This document shows, piece after piece, positions 15,621 through 18,753 of a stretch of DNA of 18,753 bases. Where the stretch lies: the NCBI GenBank assembly GCA_050633205.1, contig JBOEGA010000092.1, positions 1 through 18,753 of the forward strand. Direction: 5' to 3'. Made by a program: the position numbers and the translations under genes. Below the pieces are notes generated by a model that had not been told where the DNA came from, ran no database searches, and saw nothing but the letters and a program-made list of their open reading frames with translations. The stretch is from CBDHHC01 sp050633205. GTDB lineage: Bacteria > Pseudomonadota > Alphaproteobacteria > Rhizobiales > CBDHHC01. Within the stretch, counting starts at the first letter, position 1. Each line of letters begins with the position of its first letter.

Positions 15621-15935
15621 ATGAACCAGACTGTAACAGTTCTCGCACCCATCAAACTGGCGCCAGGAAAAACTGAGGAAGATCTCATGATTGCATCAAA
15701 TGACTTCCAGAAAAACTTTGTCGCCCAACAACAGGGAGTGCTTCGCCGTGAACTCATCCGCACCTCTGAAGGCCGGTATTTAGATCTTGTTCAGTTCAGA
15801 AGTAAAGAGGATGCGCTGAAGGTAATTGAGGAAGAAGGGAAGTCACCTGTATGTCAGAAATTCTTCTCTCTGATGGACTTTACTGATGCAGACAGCAATA
15901 TTGAATTTCACACCTCCCTTGCAACCTACTCCTGA
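15621..15935 (+). CDS. Small antibiotic biosynthesis monooxygenase (ABM) family protein
   Basis: A 104-residue protein of the ABM-like ferredoxin-fold family. Typical features are the opening strand TVTVLAPIKLAPGKTEEDLM, a central helix, the strand GVLRRELIRTSEGRYLDLVQ, and the SKEDALKVIEE helix after it. Family members range from cofactor-free quinone monooxygenases and heme-degrading enzymes to proteins without known activity, so no reaction is assigned. The start has AAGGAAG at good spacing. It is the first gene of a probable two-gene operon with alkC, whose likely start lies 13 bases after this stop. Confidence 0.75.
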   Translation: MNQTVTVLAPIKLAPGKTEEDLMIASNDFQKNFVAQQQGVLRRELIRTSEGRYLDLVQFRSKEDALKVIEEEGKSPVCQKFFSLMDFTDADSNIEFHTSLATYS

Positions 15936-15948
15936 AACAGGCTCTGAA

Positions 15949-17070
15949 ATGGAACCACTTAAAAACAATTTTTCTCCCGAGCTGGTCATGTGTATTGCGG
16001 GCCACCTCTCAAAGCATCTGACAGACTTTAACAAAGCCGGTTTTGAAACTGCGATTTTAAGTGAACTGGATAAGCTGGAACTTAAAGAGCGTATTCAGTT
16101 AATTGCGGATAATCTTCACGCGTCCCTGCCACACCAGCATAAGGTACGGAACAGTATCCTTCTTGCCATGCTCCACCCAGAGAAGAACCCTGCTCCTGAC
16201 TTACAAAGTAATGAGCAGGGCATTCATGGCTGGGGTGTATTACCTTTATGTGCTGTGGTGGGGCAGCATGGAACCTCTTCATTTGAGGGGTCACTGGAAG
16301 TTCTTAAACAAATGACACGGCATTTCTCATCAGAACTTGATGTGCGTTATTTCCTTCTTGCAGATCAGAAGCGGGCATTGGGAATTATGGCAGAATGGAT
16401 TAATCACCCCAGCCATCATGTCCGCAGACTGGTTTCGGAAGGCACACGTCCCCGCCTGCCCTGGGCCATGCAATTACCCAGTCTCATTGCAGATCCATCA
16501 CCAGCATTACCTTTGCTTAATGCCCTCAAAGACGACAAGGAAGAGTATGTCAGACGCTCTGTCGCCAATCATCTGAATGATATATCCAAAGACCATCCGG
16601 ACCTGGTTGTGAAACTTGCTAAAAAGTGGATAAAAAATGCAAGCGAGAACAGAAAAAAACTACTACGTCATGGATGCCGCACACTGATCAAACAAGGTCA
16701 TTCAGGAGCTCTGGCAATATTTGGATTCGCAGAACCTCAGATAGAACTATCCAATTTTCTAATTGGAACACCAGCAATTGAATTTGGCAAAAATCTGAAC
16801 TTCAGCGTCAGGGTTCAATCGACAAGCAAGGCAAAACAATCTCTGGTAATTGATTATGTGCTTCATTTTAAAAAGAGCAATGGCAAGCTTTCTCCCAAAG
16901 TATTTAAATGGAAAATTCTTATCCTGGAGCCAAATCAGGATATACTTCTAACGCGTGCACATGCAATCAAGCCAATTACTACACGAAAATATTACTCAGG
17001 GCAGCATGCCCTCTCCCTTCGCATTAATGGCAGGGATTATGGTCTGGAAAATTTTGACCTCAAGTGCTAA
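15949..17070 (+). CDS. alkC: AlkC-type DNA-3-methyladenine glycosylase (HEAT-repeat) with C-terminal Ig-like domain
   Basis: AlkC enzymes excise alkylated bases such as 3-methyladenine from DNA without base flipping, using a HEAT-like helical scaffold. Signature blocks are VRRLVSEGTRPRLPW (158-172) and YVRRSVANHLNDISKDHPD (200-218), followed by LLRHGCRTLIKQGHSGAL. The last 110 residues (from about 266) form a beta-rich segment with IEFGKNLNFSVRVQS, fitting the Ig-like domain found in one AlkC subgroup. The frame is open from ATG 15886, but that would overlap the upstream gene by 50 bases. ATG 15949 gives a normal AlkC N-terminus (MEPLKNNFSPELV) and 373 residues. Regulation by the neighbouring WYL protein is inferred. 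Confidence 0.92.
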   Translation: MEPLKNNFSPELVMCIAGHLSKHLTDFNKAGFETAILSELDKLELKERIQLIADNLHASLPHQHKVRNSILLAMLHPEKNPAPDLQSNEQGIHGWGVLPLCAVVGQHGTSSFEGSLEVLKQMTRHFSSELDVRYFLLADQKRALGIMAEWINHPSHHVRRLVSEGTRPRLPWAMQLPSLIADPSPALPLLNALKDDKEEYVRRSVANHLNDISKDHPDLVVKLAKKWIKNASENRKKLLRHGCRTLIKQGHSGALAIFGFAEPQIELSNFLIGTPAIEFGKNLNFSVRVQSTSKAKQSLVIDYVLHFKKSNGKLSPKVFKWKILILEPNQDILLTRAHAIKPITTRKYYSGQHALSLRINGRDYGLENFDLKC

Positions 17071-17091
17071 TTCTGAGGCCAATCAGTATTG

Positions 17092-17118
17092 TTGCACAAT
17101 CATACATAGTAGGTGCAA
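17092..17118 (+). terminator. Weak hairpin downstream of alkC
   Basis: TTGCAC (17092-17097) and GTGCAA (17113-17118) are complementary around a 15-base loop, about 20 bases past the alkC stop. A TTATTTTTATTC stretch follows 15 bases later. The stem is short and the T-run distant, so termination here is only possible. Confidence 0.25.
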
Positions 17119-17240
17119 TCAAAATATTACCTTATTTTTATTCATATTCACACTTGACGAAATTTTAAAACTATGTCAGCTTTCGACTATCAAATTGAAC
17201 TTCAGGAAAACTGTGATGACTTGCATATTGCAAAAAACAA

Positions 17241-17287
17241 ATAGGAATAACGACTTCGGGAAACAATCCCGTAAGGCGAATTCCTAT
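17241..17287 (+). other. Long imperfect stem-loop enclosing a start codon
   Basis: ATAGGAAT (17241-17248) pairs perfectly with ATTCCTAT (17280-17287). Inside, CTTCGGGA (17254-17261) pairs with TCCCG-AAG (17267-17275, one bulged T) around the loop AACAA, and CG pairs with CG between. At 47 bases with about 18 pairs, it is the strongest structure in the window. The 3' arm holds AAGG (17273-17276) and the AT of an ATG (17286-17288). Confidence 0.6.
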
Positions 17288-17399
17288 GCCCAAATACAGC
17301 AGAAGATCAACTAAATCCGGTGCTAATATACGCACCGACCACAACGGTGCAGCATTGAGAAAATATACATCCCCCACACTCACCGTAAATTGCATTTAA
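17286..17399 (+). CDS. Possible small basic ORF (37 aa), unrecognised
   Basis: The frame opens at ATG 17286 with MPKYSRRSTKSGANIRTDHN and ends in TAA at 17397, giving 37 residues, basic and polar. AAGG lies nine bases before the ATG but is buried in the stem at 17241-17287, so translation would need the stem to melt. I do not recognise the peptide. It could be a leader peptide, a phage-type small protein or a chance ORF; the internal hairpin at 17318-17350 argues as much for RNA structure as for coding. Confidence 0.25.
   Translation: MPKYSRRSTKSGANIRTDHNGAALRKYTSPTLTVNCI
17318..17350 (+). other. Three-segment mutually exclusive hairpin
   Basis: CGGTGC (17318-17323), GCACCG (17332-17337) and CGGTGC (17345-17350) lie in order, so the middle segment can pair with either outer copy but not both. 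Both alternatives have six perfect pairs and loops of seven or eight bases. This is the geometry of an RNA switch or attenuator; function is unproven. Confidence 0.45.
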
Positions 17400-17556
17400 C
17401 TTACTGAAATCAAAGTATTTCAGGATCTTCATGCTTATTTAAAATTAGATTATTCTGTTAGGAGTATTTCCTTCAGAAACAATAATTCGGCGTAGCATAA
17501 AATCTACGGACGAAGAGTGTATGTCTGCGCATGAATGTATGTGCGACTGTAAACAA

Positions 17557-17631
17557 TGTTACGTGGCAGACTGGCAATGCACCTGATTGTTACTCAGTTT
17601 TATGCAGGTTCGAATCCTGCCGTAACAGCCA
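17557..17631 (+). tRNA. tRNA-Asn (anticodon GTT), CCA encoded
   Basis: A seven-pair acceptor stem TGTTACG/CGTAACA (17557-17563, 17621-17627), G73 and an encoded CCA (17629-17631) bracket a complete cloverleaf. The anticodon GTT is at 17589-17591 in loop TTGTTAC. The T arm is GCAGG-TTCGAAT-CCTGC, and the D loop has GG. Oddities: C at position 15 instead of a purine, a G-A mismatch at 13:22 and a C-T mismatch at 27:43. G73 and anticodon agree with asparagine identity. The weak stems suggest a divergent or accessory tRNA, possibly phage-derived. Confidence 0.8.
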
Positions 17632-17661
17632 TAATTGCATATGCGATATAAATAAATCTAA

Positions 17662-17732
17662 TGCCCGTTCGTCTAATGGCAGGACATCTGATTTTGAGTC
17701 AGAAGATCCTGATTCGAGTCCAGGACGGGCAG
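17662..17732 (+). tRNA. tRNA-Gln (anticodon TTG), CCA not encoded
   Basis: The acceptor stem TGCCCGT/ACGGGCA (17662-17668, 17725-17731) is fully paired, with G73 at 17732. The D arm GTCT/GGAC is well formed (one T-G pair) and its loop has GG. The anticodon stem TCTGA/TCAGA encloses TTTTGAG, with TTG at 17694-17696. The T loop TTCGAGT is normal, but the closing pair 53:61 is A-C instead of the near-invariant G-C, and the variable loop has only four bases. CTG follows G73, so CCA must be added after transcription. Glutamine identity fits G73 and UUG. Confidence 0.82.
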
Positions 17733-17775
17733 CTGATAACAAAAGCTGGAGATAAGAATATATAAACAGAAATGT

Positions 17776-17847
17776 GGATCGGTAGCTCAGTGGCAGAGCG
17801 GCGGCTTTTTAACCCGCGGGTCGTGAGTTCGAACCTCACCCGATCCT
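17776..17847 (+). tRNA. tRNA-Lys (anticodon TTT), CCA not encoded
   Basis: The acceptor stem GGATCGG/CCGATCC (17776-17782, 17840-17846), D arm GCTC/GAGC with GG in the loop, and T arm GTGAG-TTCGAAC-CTCAC are all perfectly paired. The anticodon TTT is at 17808-17810 in loop TTTTTAA. The top of the anticodon stem has a C-C mismatch (31:39). The discriminator base is T, whereas bacterial lysine tRNAs normally have A, and no CCA is encoded. A run of six T from 17847 follows the last stem and may end transcription of the trio. Confidence 0.83.
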
Positions 17848-17944
17848 TTTTTACAACTGCACATCAACAAAATCAGGTTATTCATGAGAACAGAGTACTA
17901 TTCAAATTATGCTGTTTTGACATATATGAGAAGCAACAAATAAA

Positions 17945-18753
17945 TTATACAGCTCCCATTTTTCTCGAAAATATTTTTAAAAATGATTTAAAACTATCTC
18001 TAAGGCCCCTAGTCCTTCTTCTCCATGTCCTGAAAAGAAGATTGATATAGATAGTGCTTGTTAACATTCTAAAGGAAAGAGCAACAGCAAGGTTATAATG
18101 CTTTATCTGAAGGAATTGCCAGAGTATTTCTTTCCAAAAAGCCACCACAGCAGAGCGATCTTCTTTCCTTACTGGAAAACGCAAACTTAAAATATCTGCA
18201 ACTGTTATACAATTATCAAAGTCTGTAGCTGACAGGGGAATACCTACTATTAAAAACTCAGCTTTAGTCCGAAGACATTTCTCACAAGTCCCGCAATTAT
18301 GCTCCTGACTGTCATCATTTGTACAAACTCTGATGTTTTTCAGAACTTCAGGCAAAACATCATATATGCAGTGTTCTTTTTCCAACCTGGAAACTCTGCA
18401 TGTGAAGTGCCTGACTGATTGCTGATCACAACTAAAAAGCGGGTCAACAAAAGGAGATGTGGAGCGTGGGGTTACTTTTTTATACACATCATAAGAACCG
18501 ATAAGAGCTGTAGAAACCTGCCCCGCAAAACATTTCGCAACAGCCCCAAGAGCAATCCCTGCACCAGTATTACTATAACGAAGAATTCCACCATCCATCA
18601 CAGCTTTGATATTTGTTTTGATATCTATGATTTCTTTGTGAGGAATTGTTTTGCTCATTTCAATCAGGCGACTATGAACAGTTTCCCATTTCTCTTCGTT
18701 ATCAATAGGTATGTCCATCCCATGTACAATCCATAGGTCGGTAACCTGCCCCA
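17945..18753 (-). CDS. QueC-like ATP-pyrophosphatase-fold protein, N-terminus outside the window
   Basis: The frame is open to the right edge, giving 268 visible residues; the internal ATG at 18718 is probably not the true start, because the family block IVHGMDIP runs across it. Features recall a QueC/ExsB-related family of unknown function: a conserved serine-proline-aspartate segment STSPFVDPLFSC, then CRVSRLEK, and the zinc-type cysteine cluster VCTNDDSQEHNCGTCEKCLR (Cys, nine residues, then C-x2-C-x2-C). The N-terminal ATP-binding loop SGGxDS would lie outside the window. The C-terminus is an arginine- and lysine-rich helical tail. QueC itself makes the 7-deazaguanine precursor preQ0; this gene is divergent from it, and relatives occur in surface-polysaccharide clusters. 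Substrate unknown. It converges with the tRNA trio. Confidence 0.72.
   Translation of the reverse strand, partial: GQVTDLWIVHGMDIPIDNEEKWETVHSRLIEMSKTIPHKEIIDIKTNIKAVMDGGILRYSNTGAGIALGAVAKCFAGQVSTALIGSYDVYKKVTPRSTSPFVDPLFSCDQQSVRHFTCRVSRLEKEHCIYDVLPEVLKNIRVCTNDDSQEHNCGTCEKCLRTKAEFLIVGIPLSATDFDNCITVADILSLRFPVRKEDRSAVVAFWKEILWQFLQIKHYNLAVALSFRMLTSTIYINLLFRTWRRRTRGLRDSFKSFLKIFSRKMGAV

Larger units (their letters stand above)
17221..17514 (+). ncRNA. Hairpin-dense intergenic segment, possible structured RNA
   Basis: About 300 bases without a recognised gene hold a series of separable hairpins: TTGCA/TGCAA at 17221-17233; a long stem at 17241-17287; CGGTGC/GCACCG at 17318-17337, with an alternative partner to 17350; CTGAAAT/ATTTCAG at 17404-17423; TTCTG plus AGGA pairing with TCCT plus CAGAA at 17453-17478; and TTCG plus CGTAG pairing with CTACG plus CGAA at 17486-17514. 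It lies just upstream of a tRNA trio. I do not recognise an RNA family. Covariation across relatives would be needed to call it an RNA gene; the strand is assumed from the tRNAs. Confidence 0.35.

Noticed and set aside
15886..15948. 21-residue N-terminal extension of AlkC
   Set aside because: The extra start would lie 50 bases inside the ABM-like gene, and the extension is low in conservation; the internal ATG gives a normal AlkC N-terminus.
17241..17556. tmRNA, SRP RNA or another known housekeeping RNA upstream of the tRNAs
   Set aside because: No alanine-tRNA-like ends, no tag-peptide frame ending in alanines and no SRP-type GNAR tetraloop arrangement could be found.
1..18753. CRISPR array or insertion sequence
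   Set aside because: No regularly spaced direct repeats and no transposase-like protein or terminal inverted repeats were seen on either strand.

Overview
The window reads as chromosomal DNA from an alphaproteobacterium of moderate GC, possibly marine. The assignment rests on family resemblance only: the start of MmsA, the PAS/HisKA histidine kinases, the DusA motif MDWTDRHCR and the valine-catabolic gene set all look alphaproteobacterial. No species can be named and no composition was computed.

Layout. Positions 1-6551 hold five genes on the minus strand: a large membrane histidine kinase cut by the left edge, with a FixL-like PAS domain; a TauE/SafE-type permease; the tRNA-dihydrouridine synthase DusA; an exported kinesin-light-chain-type TPR protein; and a PanE-family ketopantoate reductase. 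Positions 6552-8118 hold a plus-strand locus for a PcfJ-like protein. In the same frame upstream is a 42-residue ORF with a strong ribosome binding site, separated from the main gene by a TGA stop and a perfect hairpin. Two tandem hairpins lie at the convergent junction near 8075-8153.

Positions 8149-12731 are a tight four-gene minus-strand operon for valine/isobutyryl-CoA breakdown: mmsA, isobutyryl-CoA dehydrogenase, 3-hydroxyisobutyryl-CoA hydrolase, mmsB. Together they cover isobutyryl-CoA to propionyl-CoA except the hydration of methacrylyl-CoA, which must be encoded elsewhere or done by a general crotonase. A soluble double-PAS histidine kinase with no neighbouring response regulator lies just upstream. 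Positions 14808-17070 form a divergent module: a WYL-domain regulator facing a two-gene operon for a small antibiotic-biosynthesis-monooxygenase-type protein and an AlkC-type DNA glycosylase. A palindrome sits between the divergent genes.

The last 1.7 kb differs in character. After alkC come about 480 bases without a recognisable gene but with at least six separable hairpins (17221-17514). One hairpin contains the start codon of a 37-codon ORF, and one has a three-segment mutually exclusive pairing. Then follow three slightly irregular tRNA genes, Asn(GUU), Gln(UUG) and Lys(UUU), only the first with an encoded CCA. The window ends inside a QueC-like ATP-pyrophosphatase-fold gene on the minus strand. 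This right end looks accessory, perhaps a phage or island remnant, and is the best place to look for something undescribed.
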